Shown here: one piece after another, positions 25,803 through 40,008 of the stretch
Layout: each line of letters opens with the position of its first letter
How positions within the stretch are numbered: position 1 is the first letter of the stretch
Source of the DNA: Anaspis maculata
Taxonomy: Eukaryota > Arthropoda > Insecta > Coleoptera > Scraptiidae
NCBI GenBank assembly: GCA_949128115.1
Contig: OX421966.1
Location: forward strand, 53,503,416-53,567,415
Direction: 5' to 3'
DNA length: 64,000 nt
Program-made: the position numbers and the translations under genes
Notes under the pieces: generated by a model
Seen by the model: the letters and a program-made list of their open reading frames with translations, nothing else
The model's database searches: none
What the model was told of the DNA's origin: nothing

Positions 25803-26524
25803 GGTTGATGGAGAAAACTTTTTAGAAACACAATTTATACACACACGATGCTTTCGGTAAGACTGCTCGACTGGGAATGGAAGAGGGCATATTCGAGGGA
25901 GGCCCTTTATACTTTCTAGCTGTGCTCACTTCGAAATACCGTCAGGTAACCTTCCATTGTCTCGCGAAACACAAAAGCCACTTTCGTTCCTTTGTCGCTT
26001 TGTACGAGAAGGCTCGGGCCATGAAGGCATTCGGATTATGGTCAGTTTCGATTGTGGATTGTTCTGGAAAAATCCATTTCGGGTACCTACTCATCACCTG
26101 TCTATCCACGTGGGCTCACTATCGATTTTTTTTTTTCGGATATATAGCCTTGTCGATCAAGACATTCCCAAAACGACTGGCAACCTGAGATTTCGGGAAG
26201 AGATTTCAGGATCAAAGGAGGACGTAGGTGGGAATTGAATGAGAAGCAAATTCATCAGTAGCGATTTATTCAAGTCACCCATCCACCCACGTGGGCTCAC
26301 CATCGATTTTTTTTCCTCCGTTTTTTTTTTTTTTCGGGTATATAGCCTTGTCGATCAAAACATCCCCAGAACGACCGGCAACCCGAGATTTCGGTATGAG
26401 ATTTCAGGATCAAAGGAGGGCGTAGGTGGGAATTGAATGAAAAGCAAATTTATCAGTAGCGATTTATTCAAGTGAAAAAAATAAATATACATATGTGACC
26501 AGTTATTGATCAGAAGCAGGTCGT

Positions 26525-27489
26525 CTAGACGGCGACTGGTCGTTTTGGCAGAATTCCACGCAATTCTTCCTCAGACAGCTTTTTAAATTGATTATCGGCC
26601 GATTTCAGGCACAAGGACAACCAGAATTTGCTATTTCTGTCAATCTTCTCATCCGTGACCGATATGTCTCGGATATGATCGATCAGACTGCTAGTTTCCT
26701 GCGGATGATTCGTCGACATAATATGTCCGTTTTGGAGCAGCTGCATGGCAGCCGTCTCGACGTCTCCGGCAGATCTGGTTTCTAGCAATTCTCGCAGGCA
26801 TCTCATCAGAGCCGTGGTCAGATAATCGTAGTGCTCGCCGTCCACCGTTCTGGCCTTGAACAGGAAATCACCCATTATGGCCACCGAGACGGCAAAGTAC
26901 TCGGGTTTCATGGTTCTGACTGACTCACGGGCTGAAAAAAAAATTGGATTAGAACAATATAAAACGGTTATATGAAGAGAAAGATTATGCTGGGATTCGT
27001 TCAGGTGGGCACTACTTACTTATGAAGAGCCTTTCGAGATACGCCAGGAATAAGTCTTTCAGATTTTGCGAGTTCACCTCGACCTTGTAGAACGCGCGTG
27101 AGCTTGTCCACATGACGAATTTGGTCGCAAGTTCAGCGTCGTACAGACACCTGACGTAGAGGCACTTTATCGTCTCGCTGGAAAAAAAAATCGGCGTTAT
27201 TCTCTCACTAACATCAGTTGAATTTGAAGATCACTCACTTGACTTCTTCCTGTGTTGTTACGCTCTTGGACCAGAACTCAAGTAGAAACTTGGTTTTTTG
27301 GGTGAACTTGATACCGTCATCCGCCTGATCCAATAAGGAGAGTCTCCTAGCCAGCTCGTCCACCATTTTGCACTCTGGTGTAATTGGTTCCTTGTTGGGC
27401 GTTGAAGACGAAGAGGCCCGCTCGTTAACCGGCGTTACCTCTCCAGGTCTCCCAGCGCCACGTCCACAACTCACTTTTGCTTGATTCAT
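26525..27489 (-). CDS. G16: MIF4G-like array protein, S84N; intron 2 one base shorter
   Basis: Exons are 27489-27239, 27177-27020 and 26931-26525. It carries S84N. The T-tract of intron 2 (read as A on the plus strand) has lost one base, so intron 2 is 88 nt; the reading frame is unaffected. Type I. Confidence 0.85.
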
Positions 27490-28207
27490 GGTTGATGGAG
27501 AAAACTTTTTAGAAACACAATTTATACACACACGATGCTTTCGGTAAGACTGATCGACTGGGAATGGAAGAGGGCATATTCGAGGGAGGCCCTTTATACT
27601 TTCTAGCTGTGCCCACTTCGAAATACCGTCAGGCAACCTTCCATTGTCTCGCGAAACACAAAAGCCACTTTCGTTCCTTTGTCGCTTTGTACGAGAAGGC
27701 TCGGGCCATAAAGGCATTCGGATTATGGTCAGTTTCGATTGTGGATTGTTCTGGAAAAATCCATTTCGGGTACCTACCCATCACCTGTCTATCCACGTGG
27801 GCTCACTATCGATTTTTTTTTCCGATATATAGCCTTGTCGATCAAGACATTCCCAAAACGACTGGCAACCTGAGATTTCGGGAAGAGATTTCAGGATCAA
27901 AGGAGGACGTAGGTGGGAATTGAATGGGAAGCAAATTCATCAGTAGCGATTTATTCAAGTCACCCATCCACCCACGTGGGCTCACCATCGATTTTTTTTC
28001 CTCCGTTTTTTTTTTTTCGGGTATATAGCCTTGTCGATCAAAACATCCCCAGAACGACCGGCAACCCGAGATTTCGGTATGAGATTTCAGGATCAAAGGA
28101 GGGCGTAGGTGGGAATTGAATGAAAAGCAAATTTATCAGTAGCGATTTATTCAAGTGAAAAAAATATATATACATATGTGACCAGTTATTGATCAGAAGC
28201 AGGTCGT

Positions 28208-29173
28208 CTAGACGGCGACTGGTCGTTTTGGCAGAATTCCACGCAATTCTTCCTCAGACAGCTTTTTAAATTGATTATCGGCCGATTTCAGGCACAAGGA
28301 CAACCAGAATTTGCTATTTCTGTCAATCTTCTCATCCGTGACCGATATGTCTCGGATATGATCGATCAGACTGCTAGTTTCCTGCGGATGATTCGTCGAC
28401 ATAATATGTCCGTTTTGGAGCAGCTGCATGGCAGCCGTCTCGACGTCTCCGGCAGATCTGGTTTCTAGCAATTCTCGCAGGCATCTCATCAGAGCCGTGG
28501 TCAGATAATCGTAGTGCTCGCCGTCCACCGTTCTGGCCTTGAACAGGAAATCACCCATTATGGCCACCGAGACGGCAAAGTACTCGGGTTTCATGGTTCT
28601 GACTGACTCACGGGCTGAAAAAAAAAATTGGATTAGAACAATATAAAACGGTTATATGAAGAGAAAGATTATGCTGGGATTCGTTCAGGTGGGCACTACT
28701 TACTTATGAAGAGCCTTTCGAGATACGCCAGGAATAAGTCTTTCAGATTTTGCGAGTTCACCTCGACCTTGTAGAACGCGCGTGAGCTTGTCCACATGAC
28801 GAATTTGGTCGCAAGTTCAGCGTCGTACAGACACCTGACGTAGAGGCACTTTATCGTCTCGCTGGAAAAAAAAATCGGCGTTATTCTCTCACTAACATCA
28901 GTTGAATTTGAAGATCACTCACCTGACTTCTTCCTGTGTTGTTACGCTCTTGGACCAGAACTCAAGTAGAAACTTGGTTTTTTGGGTGAACTTGATACCG
29001 TCATCCGCCTGATCCAATAAGGAGAGTCTCCTAGCCAGCTCGTCCACCATTTTGCACTCTGGTGTAATTGGTTCCTTGTTGGGCGTTGAAGACGAAGAGG
29101 CCCGCTCGTTAACCGGCGTTACCTCTCCAGGTCTCCCAGCGCCACGTCCACAACTCACTTTTGCTTGATTCAT
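28208..29173 (-). CDS. G17: MIF4G-like array protein, consensus sequence
   Basis: Exons are 29173-28923, 28861-28704 and 28614-28208. No amino-acid change. Type I. Confidence 0.85.
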
Positions 29174-29891
29174 GGTTGATGGAGAAAACTTTTTAGAAAC
29201 ACAATTTATACACACACGATGCTTTCGGTAAGACTGATCGACTGGGAATGGAAGAGGGCATATTCGAGGGAGGCCCTTTATACTTTCTAGCTGTGCCCAC
29301 TTCGAAATACCGTCAGGCAACCTTCCATTGTCTCGCGAAACACAAAAGCCACTTTCGTTCCTTTGTCGCTTTGTACGAGAAGGCTCGGGCCATAAAGGCA
29401 TTCGGATTATGGTCAGTTTCGATTGTGGATTGTTCTGGAAAAATCCATTTCGGGTACCTACCCATCACCTGTCTATCCACGTGGGCTCACTATCGATTTT
29501 TTTTTTCCGATATATAGCCTTGTCGATCAAGACATTCCCAAAACGACTGGCAACCTGAGATTTCGGGAAGAGATTTCAGGATCAAAGGAGGACGTAGGTG
29601 GGAATTGAATGAGAAGCAAATTCATCAGTAGCGATTTATTCAAGTCACCCATCCACCCACGTGGGCTCACCATCGATTTTTTTTCCTCCGTTTTTTTTTT
29701 TCGGGTATATAGCCTTGTCGATCAAAACATCCCCAGAACGACCGGCAACCCGAGATTTCGGTATGAGATTTCAGGATCAAAGGAGGGCGTAGGTGGGAAT
29801 TGAATGAAAAGCAAATTTATCAGTAGCGATTTATTCAAGTGAAAAAAATATATATACATATGTGACCAGTTATTGATCAGAAGCAGGTCGT

Positions 29892-30857
29892 CTAGACGGC
29901 GACTGGTCGTTTTGGCAGAATTCCACGCAATTCTTCCTCAGACAGCTTTTTAAATTGATTATCGGCCGATTTCAGGCACAAGGACAACCAGAATTTGCTA
30001 TTTCTGTCAATCTTCTCATCCGTGACCGATATGTCTCGGATATGATCGATCAGACTGCTAGTTTCCTGCGGATGATTCGTCGACATAATATGTCCGTTTT
30101 GGAGCAGCTGCATGGCAGCCGTCTCGACGTCTCCGGCAGATCTGGTTTCTAGCAATTCTCGCAGGCATCTCATCAGAGCCGTGGTCAGATAATCGTAGTG
30201 CTCGCCGTCCACCGTTCTGGCCTTGAACAGGAAATCACCCATTATGGCCACCGAGACGGCAAAGTACTCGGGTTTCATGGTTCTGACTGACTCACGGGCT
30301 GAAAAAAAAAATTGGATTAGAACAATATAAAACGGTTATATGAAGAGAAAGATTATGCTGGGATTCGTTCAGGTGGGCACTACTTACTTATGAAGAGCCT
30401 TTCGAGATACGCCAGGAATAAGTCTTTCAGATTTTGCGAGTTCACCTCGACCTTGTAGAACGCGCGTGAGCTTGTCCACATGACGAATTTGGTCGCAAGT
30501 TCAGCGTCGTACAGACACCTGACGTAGAGGCACTTTATCGTCTCGCTGGAAAAAAAAATCGGCGTTAATCTCTCACTAACATCAGTTGAATTTGAAGATC
30601 ACTCACCTGACTTCTTCCTGTGTTGTTACGCTCTTGGACCAGAACTCAAGTAGAAACTTGGTTTTTTGGGTGAACTTGATACCGTCATCCGCCTGATCCA
30701 ATAAGGAGAGTCTCCTAGCCAGCTCGTCCACCATTTTGCACTCTGGTGTAATTGGTTCCTTGTTGGGCGTTGAAGACGAAGAGGCCCGCTCGTTAACCGG
30801 CGTTACCTCTCCAGGTCTCCCAGCGCCACGTCCACAACTCACTTTTGCTTGATTCAT
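29892..30857 (-). CDS. G18: MIF4G-like array protein, consensus sequence
   Basis: Exons are 30857-30607, 30545-30388 and 30298-29892. No amino-acid change. Intron 1 has the G1/G9-type substitution, with AAT at Asn122 as in G9. Type I. Confidence 0.85.
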
Positions 30858-31576
30858 GGTTGATGGAGAAAACTTTTTAGAAACACAATTTATACACACA
30901 CGATGCTTTCGGTGAGACTGATCGACTGGGAATGGAAGAGGGCATATTCGAGGGAGGCCCTTTATACTTTCTAGCTGTGCCCACTTCGAAATACCGTCAG
31001 GCAACCTTCCATTGTCTCGCGAAACACAAAAGCCACTTTCGTTCCTTTGTCGCTTTGTACGAGAAGGCTCGGGCCATAAAGGCATTCGGATTATGGTCAG
31101 TTTCGATTGTGGATTGTTCTGGAAAAATCCATTTCGGGTACCTACCCATCACCTGTCTATCCACGTGGGCTCACTATCGATTTTTTTTTTCCGATATATA
31201 GCCTTGTCGATCAAGACATTCCCAAAACGACTGGCAACCTGAGATTTCGGGAAGAGATTTCAGGATCAAAGGAGGACGTAGGTGGGAATTGAATGAGAAG
31301 CAAATTCATCAGTAGCGATTTATTCAAGTCACCCATCCACCCACGTGGGCTCACCATCGATTTTTTTTCCTCCGTTTTTTTTTTTTCGGGTATATAGCCT
31401 TGTCGATCAAAACATCCCCAGAACGACCGGCAACCCGAGATTTCGGTATGAGATTTCAGGATCAAAGGAGGGCGTAGGTGGGAATTGAATGAAAAGCAAA
31501 TTTATCAGTAGCGATTTATTCAAGTGAAAAAAATATATATACATATGTGACCAGTTATTGATCAGAAGCAGGTCGT

Positions 31577-32542
31577 CTAGACGGCGACTGGTCGTTTTGG
31601 CAGAATTCCACGCAATTCTTCCTCAGACAGCTTTTTAAATTGATTATCGGCCGATTTCAGGCACAAGGACAACCAGAATTTGCTATTTCTGTCAATCTTC
31701 TCATCCGTGACCGATATGTCTCGGATATGATCGATCAGACTGCTAGTTTCCTGCGGATGATTCGTCGACATAATATGTCCGTTTTGGAGCAGCTGCATGG
31801 CAGCCGTCTCGACGTCTCCGGCAGATCTGGTTTCTAGCAATTCTCGCAGGCATCTCATCAGAGCCGTGGTCAGATAATCGTAGTGCTCGCCGTCCACCGT
31901 TCTGGCCTTGAACAGGAAATCACCCATTATGGCCACCGAGACGGCAAAGTACTCGGGTTTCATGGTTCTGACTGACTCACGGGCTGAAAAAAAAAATTGG
32001 ATTAGAACAATATAAAACGGTTATATGAAGAGAAAGATTATGCTGGGATTCGTTCAGGTGGGCACTACTTACTTATGAAGAGCCTTTCGAGATACGCCAG
32101 GAATAAGTCTTTCAGATTTTGCGAGTTCACCTCGACCTTGTAGAACGCGCGTGAGCTTGTCCACATGACGAATTTGGTCGCAAGTTCAGCGTCGTACAGA
32201 CACCTGACGTAGAGGCACTTTATCGTCTCGCTGGAAAAAAAAATCGGCGTTATTCTCTCACTAACATCAGTTGAATTTGAAGATCACTCACTTGACTTCT
32301 TCCTGTGTTGTTACGCTCTTGGACCAGAACTCAAGTAGAAACTTGGTTTTTTGGGTGAACTTGATACCGTCATCCGCCTGATCCAATAAGGAGAGTCTCC
32401 TAGCCAGCTCGTCCACCATTTTGCACTCTGGTGTAATTGGTTCCTTGTTGGGCGTTGAAGACGAAGAGGCCCGCTCGTTAACCGGCGTTACCTCTCCAGG
32501 TCTCCCAGCGCCACGTCCACAACTCACTTTTGCTTGATTCAT
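31577..32542 (-). CDS. G19: MIF4G-like array protein, S84N; altered promoter region
   Basis: Exons are 32542-32292, 32230-32073 and 31983-31577. It has S84N and the GCAGTC/TGA upstream haplotype of G13 and G15. It lies immediately left of the second type II block, as G13 does for the first. Confidence 0.85.
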
Positions 32543-33262
32543 GGTTGATGGAGAAAACTTTTTAGAAACACAATTTATACACACACGATGCTTTCGGTAA
32601 GACTGCTCGACTGGGAATGGAAGAGGGCATATTCGAGGGAGGCCCTTTATACTTTCTAGCTGTGCTCACTTCGAAATACCGTCAGGTAACCTTCCATTGT
32701 CTCGCGAAACACAAAAGCCACTTTCGTTCCTTTGTCGCTTTGTACGAGAAGGCTCGGGCCATGAAGGCATTCGGATTATGGTCAGTTTCGATTGTGGATT
32801 GTTCTGGAAAAATCCATTTCGGGTACCTACTCATCACCTGTCTATCCACGTGGGCTCACTATCGATTTTTTTTTTTCGGATATATAGCCTTGTCGATCAA
32901 GACATTCCCAAAACGACTGGCAACCTGAGATTTCGGGAAGAGATTTCAGGATCAAAGGAGGACGTAGGTGGGAATTGAATGAGAAGCAAATTCATCAGTA
33001 GCGATTTATTCAAGTCACCCATCCACCCACGTGGGCTCACCATCGATTTTTTTTCCTCCGTTTTTTTTTTTTCGGGTATATAGCCTTGTCGATCAAAACA
33101 TCCCCAGAACGACCGGCAACCCGAGATTTCGGTATGAGATTTCAGGATCAAAGGAGGGCGTAGGTGGGAATTGAATGAAAAGCAAATTTATCAGTAGCGA
33201 TTTATTCAAGTGAAAAAAATATATATACAAATGTGACCAGTTATTGATCAGAAGCAGGTCGT

Positions 33263-34228
33263 CTAGACGGCGACTGGTCGTTCTGGCAGAATTCCACGCA
33301 ATTCTTCCTCAGACAGCTTTTTAAATTGATTATCGGCCGATTTCAGGCACAAGGACAACCAGAATTTGCTATTTCTGTCAATCTTCTCATCCGTGACCGA
33401 TATGTCTCGGATATGATCGATCAGACTGCTAGTTTCCTGCGGATGATTCGTCGACATAATATGTCCGTTTTGGAGCAGCTGCATGGCAGCCGTCTCGACG
33501 TCTCCGGCAGATCTGGTTTCTAGCAATTCTCGCAGGCATCTCATCAGAGCCGTGGTCAGATAATCGTAGTGCTCGCCGTCCACCGTTCTGGCCTTGAACA
33601 GGAAATCACCCATCATGGCCACCGAGACGGCAAAGTACTCGGGTTTCATGGTTCTGACTGACTCACGGGCTGAAAAAAAAAATTGGATTAGAACAATATA
33701 AAACGGTTATATGAAGAGAAAGATTATGTTGGGATTCGTTCAGGTGGGCACTACTTACTTATGAAGAGCCTTTCGAGATACGCCAGGAATAAGTCTTTCA
33801 GATTTTGCGAGTTCACCTCGACCTTGTAGAACGCGCGTGAGCTTGTCCACATGACGAATTTGGTCGCAAGTTCAGCGTCGTACAGACACCTGACGTAGAG
33901 GCACTTTATCGTCTCGCTGGGAAAAAAAATCGGCGTTATTCTCTCACTAACATCAGTTGAATTTGAAGATCACTCACCTGACTTCTTCCTGTGTTGTTAC
34001 GCTCTTGGACCAGAACTCAAGTAGAAACTTGGTTTTTTGGGTGAACTTGATACCGTCATCCGCCTGATCCAATAAGGAGAGTCTCCTAGCCAGCTCGTCC
34101 ACCATTTTGCACTCTGGTGTAATTGGTTCCTTGTTGGGCGTTGAAGACGAAGAGGCCCGCTCGTTAACCGGCGTTACCTCTCCAGGTCTCCCAGCGCCAC
34201 GTCCACAACTCACTTTTGCTTGATTCAT
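33263..34228 (-). CDS. G20: MIF4G-like array protein, type II (I155M, K266E)
   Basis: Exons are 34228-33978, 33916-33759 and 33669-33263. I155M lies in a central helix. K266E reverses charge in the C-terminal tail and is shared only with G30, the first gene of the third type II block. Intron 1 has a T-to-C change just before its acceptor, shared with G14, G31 and G33. Confidence 0.85.
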
Positions 34229-34949
34229 GGTTGATGGAGAAAACTTTTTAGAAACACAATTTATACACACACGATGCTTTCGGTAAGACTGATCGACTGG
34301 GAATGGAAGAGGGCATATTCGAGGGAGGCCCTTTATACTTTCTAGCTGTGCCCACTTCGAAATACCGTCAGGTAACCTTCCATTGTCTCGCGAAACACAA
34401 AAGCCACTTTCGTTCCTTTGTCGCTTTGTACGAGAAGGCTCGGGCCATGAAGGCATTCGGATTATGGTCAGTTTCGATTGTGGATTGTTCTGGAAAAATC
34501 CATTTCGGGTACCTACCCATCACCTGTCTATCCACGTGGGCTCACTATCGATTTTTTTTTTTTCGGATATATAGCCTTGTCGATCAAGACATTCCCAAAA
34601 CGACTGGCAACCTGAGATTTCGGGAAGAGATTTCAGGATCAAAGGAGGACGTAGGTGGGAATTGAATGAGAAGCAAATTCATCAGTAGCGATTTATTCAA
34701 GTCACCCATCCACCCACGTGGGCTCACCATCGATTTTTTTTCCTCCGTTTTTTTTTTTTCGGGTATATAGCCTTGTCGATCAAAACATCCCCAGAACGAC
34801 CGGCAACCCGAGATTTCGGTATGAGATTTCAGGATCAAAGGAGGGCGTAGGTGGGAATTGAATGAAAAGCAAATTTATCAGTAGCGATTTATTCAAGTGA
34901 AAAAAATATATATACAAATGTGACCAGTTATTGATCAGAAGCAGGTCGT

Positions 34950-35915
34950 CTAGACGGCGACTGGTCGTTTTGGCAGAATTCCACGCAATTCTTCCTCAGA
35001 CAGCTTTTTAAATTGATTATCGGCCGATTTCAGGCACAAGGACAACCAGAATTTGCTATTTCTGTCAATCTTCTCATCCGTGACCGATATGTCTCGGATA
35101 TGATCGATCAGACTGCTAGTTTCCTGCGGATGATTCGTCGACATAATATGTCCGTTTTGGAGCAGCTGCATGGCAGCCGTCTCGACGTCTCCGGCAGATC
35201 TGGTTTCTAGCAATTCTCGCAGGCATCTCATCAGAGCCGTGGTCAGATAATCGTAGTGCTCGCCGTCCACCGTTCTGGCCTTGAACAGGAAATCACCCAT
35301 CATGGCCACCGAGACGGCAAAGTACTCGGGTTTCATGGTTCTGACTGACTCACGGGCTGAAAAAAAAAATTGGATTAGAACAATATAAAACGGTTATATG
35401 AAGAGAAAGATTATGTTGGGATTCGTTCAGGTGGGCACTACTTACTTATGAAGAGCCTTTCGAGATACGCCAGGAATAAGTCTTTCAGATTTTGCGAGTT
35501 CACCTCGACCTTGTAGAACGCGCGTGAGCTTGTCCACATGACGAATTTGGTCGCAAGTTCAGCGTCGTACAGACACCTGACGTAGAGGCACTTTATCGTC
35601 TCGCTGGAAAAAAAAATCGGCGTTATTCTCTCACTAACATCAGTTGAATTTGAAGATCACTCACCTGACTTCTTCCTGTGTTGTTACGCTCTTGGACCAG
35701 AACTCAAGTAGAAACTTGGTTTTTTGGGTGAACTTGATACCGTCATCCGCCTGATCCAATAAGGAGAGTCTCCTAGCCAGCTCGTCCACCATTTTGCACT
35801 CTGGTGTAATTGGTCCCTTGTTGGGCGTTGAAGACGAAGAGGCCCGCTCGTTAACCGGCGTTACCTCTCCAGGTCTCCCAGCGCCACGTCCACAACTCAC
35901 TTTTGCTTGATTCAT
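34950..35915 (-). CDS. G21: MIF4G-like array protein, type II (E34G, I155M)
   Basis: Exons are 35915-35665, 35603-35446 and 35356-34950. E34G is in the polar N-terminus and is shared only with neighbour G22. I155M is present. Confidence 0.85.
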
Positions 35916-36636
35916 GGTTGATGGAGAAAACTTTTTAGAAACACAATTTATACACACACGATGCTTTCGGTGAGACTGATCGACTGGGAATGGAAGAGGG
36001 CATATTCGAGGGAGGCCCTTTATACTTTCTAGCTGTGCCCACTTCGAAATACCGTCAGGTAACCTTCCATTGTCTCGCGAAACACAAAAGCCACTTTCGT
36101 TCCTTTGTCGCTTTGTACGAGAAGGCTCGGGCCATAAAGGCATTCGGATTATGGTCAGTTTCGATTGTGGATTGTTCTGGAAAAATCCATTTCGGGTACC
36201 TACCCATCACCTGTCTATCCACGTGGGCTCACTATCGATTTTTTTTTTCGGATATATAGCCTTGTCGATCAAGACATTCCCAAAACGACTGGCAACCTGA
36301 GATTTCGGGAAGAGATTTCAGGATCAAAGGAGGACGTAGGTGGGAATTGAATGAGAAGCAAATTCATCAGTAGCGATTTATTCAAGTCACCCATCCACCC
36401 ACGTGGGCTCACCATCGATTTTTTTTCCTCCGTTTTTTTTTTTTTTCGGGTATATAGCCTTGTCGATCAAAACATCCCCAGAACGACCGGCAACCCGAGA
36501 TTTCGGTATGAGATTTCAGGATCAAAGGAGGGCGTAGGTGGGAATTGAATGAAAAGCAAATTTATCAGTAGCGATTTATTCAAGTGAAAAAAATAAATAT
36601 ACATATGTGACCAGTTATTGATCAGAAGCAGGTCGT

Positions 36637-37602
36637 CTAGACGGCGACTGGTCGTTTTGGCAGAATTCCACGCAATTCTTCCTCAGACAGCTTTTTAAAT
36701 TGATTATCGGCCGATTTCAGGCACAAGGACAACCAGAATTTGCTATTTCTGTCAATCTTCTCATCCGTGACCGATATGTCTCGGATATGATCGATCAGAC
36801 TGCTAGTTTCCTGCGGATGATTCGTCGACATAATATGTCCGTTTTGGAGCAGCTGCATGGCAGCCGTCTCGACGTCTCCGGCAGATCTGGTTTCTAGCAA
36901 TTCTCGCAGGCATCTCATCAGAGCCGTGGTCAGATAATCGTAGTGCTCGCCGTCCACCGTTCTGGCCTTGAACAGGAAATCACCCATCATGGCCACCGAG
37001 ACGGCAAAGTACTCGGGTTTCATGGTTCTGACTGACTCACGGGCTGAAAAAAAAAATTGGATTAGAACAATATAAAACGGTTATATGAAGAGAAAGATTA
37101 TGTTGGGATTCGTTCAGGTGGGCACTACTTACTTATGAAGAGCCTTTCGAGATACGCCAGGAATAAGTCTTTCAGATTTTGCGAGTTCACCTCGACCTTG
37201 TAGAACGCGCGTGAGCTTGTCCACATGACGAATTTGGTCGCAAGTTCAGCGTCGTACAGACACCTGACGTAGAGGCACTTTATCGTCTCGCTGGAAAAAA
37301 AAATCGGCGTTATTCTCTCACTAACATCAGTTGAATTTGAAGATCACTCACCTGACTTCTTCCTGTGTTGTTACGCTCTTGGACCAGAACTCAAGTAGAA
37401 ACTTGGTTTTTTGGGTGAACTTGATACCGTCATCCGCCTGATCCAATAAGGAGAGTCTCCTAGCCAGCTCGTCCACCATTTTGCACTCTGGTGTAATTGG
37501 TCCCTTGTTGGGCGTTGAAGACGAAGAGGCCCGCTCGTTAACCGGCGTTACCTGTCCAGGTCTCCCAGCGCCACGTCCACAACTCACTTTTGCTTGATTC
37601 AT
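36637..37602 (-). CDS. G22: MIF4G-like array protein, type II (E17Q, E34G, I155M)
   Basis: Exons are 37602-37352, 37290-37133 and 37043-36637. It combines E34G of G21 with E17Q of G23, so it looks like an intermediate or recombinant between its neighbours. Confidence 0.85.
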
Positions 37603-38323
37603 GGTTGATGGAGAAAACTTTTTAGAAACACAATTTATACACACACGATGCTTTCGGTAAGACTGATCGACTGGGAATGGAAGAGGGCATATTCGAGGGA
37701 GGCCCTTTATACTTTCTAGCTGTGCCCACTTCGAAATACCGTCAGGTAACCTTCCATTGTCTCGCGAAACACAAAAGCCACTTTCGTTCCTTTGTCGCTT
37801 TGTACGAGAAGGCTCGGGCCATGAAGGCATTCGGATTATGGTCAGTTTCGATTGTGGATTGTTCTGGAAAAATCCATTTCGGGTACCTACCCATCACCTG
37901 TCTATCCACGTGGGCTCACTATCGATTTTTTTTTTTTCGGATATATAGCCTTGTCGATCAAGACATTCCCAAAACGACTGGCAACCTGAGATTTCGGGAA
38001 GAGATTTCAGGATCAAAGGAGGACGTAGGTGGGAATTGAATGAGAAGCAAATTCATCAGTAGCGATTTATTCAAGTCACCCATCCACCCACGTGGGCTCA
38101 CCATCGATTTTTTTTCCTCCGTTTTTTTTTTTTCGGGTATATAGCCTTGTCGATCAAAACATCCCCAGAACGACCGGCAACCCGAGATTTCGGTATGAGA
38201 TTTCAGGATCAAAGGAGGGCGTAGGTGGGAATTGAATGAAAAGCAAATTTATCAGTAGCGATTTATTCAAGTGAAAAAAATATATATACAAATGTGACCA
38301 GTTATTGATCAGAAGCAGGTCGT

Positions 38324-39289
38324 CTAGACGGCGACTGGTCGTTTTGGCAGAATTCCACGCAATTCTTCCTCAGACAGCTTTTTAAATTGATTATCGGCCG
38401 ATTTCAGGCACAAGGACAACCAGAATTTGCTATTTCTGTCAATCTTCTCATCCGTGACCGATATGTCTCGGATATGATCGATCAGACTGCTAGTTTCCTG
38501 CGGATGATTCGTCGACATAATATGTCCGTTTTGGAGCAGCTGCATGGCAGCCGTCTCGACGTCTCCGGCAGATCTGGTTTCTAGCAATTCTCGCAGGCAT
38601 CTCATCAGAGCCGTGGTCAGATAATCGTAGTGCTCGCCGTCCACCGTTCTGGCCTTGAACAGGAAATCACCCATCATGGCCACCGAGACGGCAAAGTACT
38701 CGGGTTTCATGGTTCTGACTGACTCACGGGCTGAAAAAAAAAATTGGATTAGAACAATATAAAACGGTTATATGAAGAGAAAGATTATGTTGGGATTCGT
38801 TCAGGTGGGCACTACTTACTTATGAAGAGCCTTTCGAGATACGCCAGGAATAAGTCTTTCAGATTTTGCGAGTTCACCTCGACCTTGTAGAACGCGCGTG
38901 AGCTTGTCCACATGACGAATTTGGTCGCAAGTTCAGCGTCGTACAGACACCTGACGTAGAGGCACTTTATCGTCTCGCTGGAAAAAAAAATCGGCGTTAT
39001 TCTCTCACTAACATCAGTTGAATTTGAAGATCACTCACCTGACTTCTTCCTGTGTTGTTACGCTCTTGGACCAGAACTCAAGTAGAAACTTGGTTTTTTG
39101 GGTGAACTTGATACCGTCATCCGCCTGATCCAATAAGGAGAGTCTCCTAGCCAGCTCGTCCACCATTTTGCACTCTTGTGTAATTGGTTCCTTGTTGGGC
39201 GTTGAAGACGAAGAGGCCCGCTCGTTAACCGGCGTTACCTGTCCAGGTCTCCCAGCGCCACGTCCACAACTCACTTTTGCTTGATTCAT
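38324..39289 (-). CDS. G23: MIF4G-like array protein, type II (E17Q, P38Q, I155M)
   Basis: Exons are 39289-39039, 38977-38820 and 38730-38324. It is the last gene of the second type II block and carries the same E17Q/P38Q pair as G14 and G34. Its spacer to the right is type I. Confidence 0.85.
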
Positions 39290-40008
39290 GGTTGATGGAG
39301 AAAACTTTTTAGAAACACAATTTATACACACACGATGCTTTCGGTAAGACTGATCGACTGGGAATGGAAGAGGGCATATTCGAGGGAGGCCCTTTATACT
39401 TTCTAGCTGTGCCCACTTCGAAATACCGTCAGGCAACCTTCCATTGTCTCGCGAAACACAAAAGCCACTTTCGTTCCTTTGTCGCTTTGTACGAGAAGGC
39501 TCGGGCCATAAAGGCATTCGGATTATGGTCAGTTTCGATTGTGGATTGTTCTGGAAAAATCCATTTCGGGTACCTACCCATCACCTGTCTATCCACGTGG
39601 GCTCACTATCGATTTTTTTTTTCCGATATATAGCCTTGTCGATCAAGACATTCCCAAAACGACTGGCAACCTGAGATTTCGGGAAGAGATTTCAGGATCA
39701 AAGGAGGACGTAGGTGGGAATTGAATGAGAAGCAAATTCATCAGTAGCGATTTATTCAAGTCACCCATCCACCCACGTGGGCTCACCATCGATTTTTTTT
39801 CCTCCGTTTTTTTTTTTTCGGGTATATAGCCTTGTCGATCAAAACATCCCCAGAACGACCGGCAACCCGAGATTTCGGTATGAGATTTCAGGATCAAAGG
39901 AGGGCGTAGGTGGGAATTGAATGAAAAGCAAATTTATCAGTAGCGATTTATTCAAGTGAAAAAAATATATATACATATGTGACCAGTTATTGATCAGAAG
40001 CAGGTCGT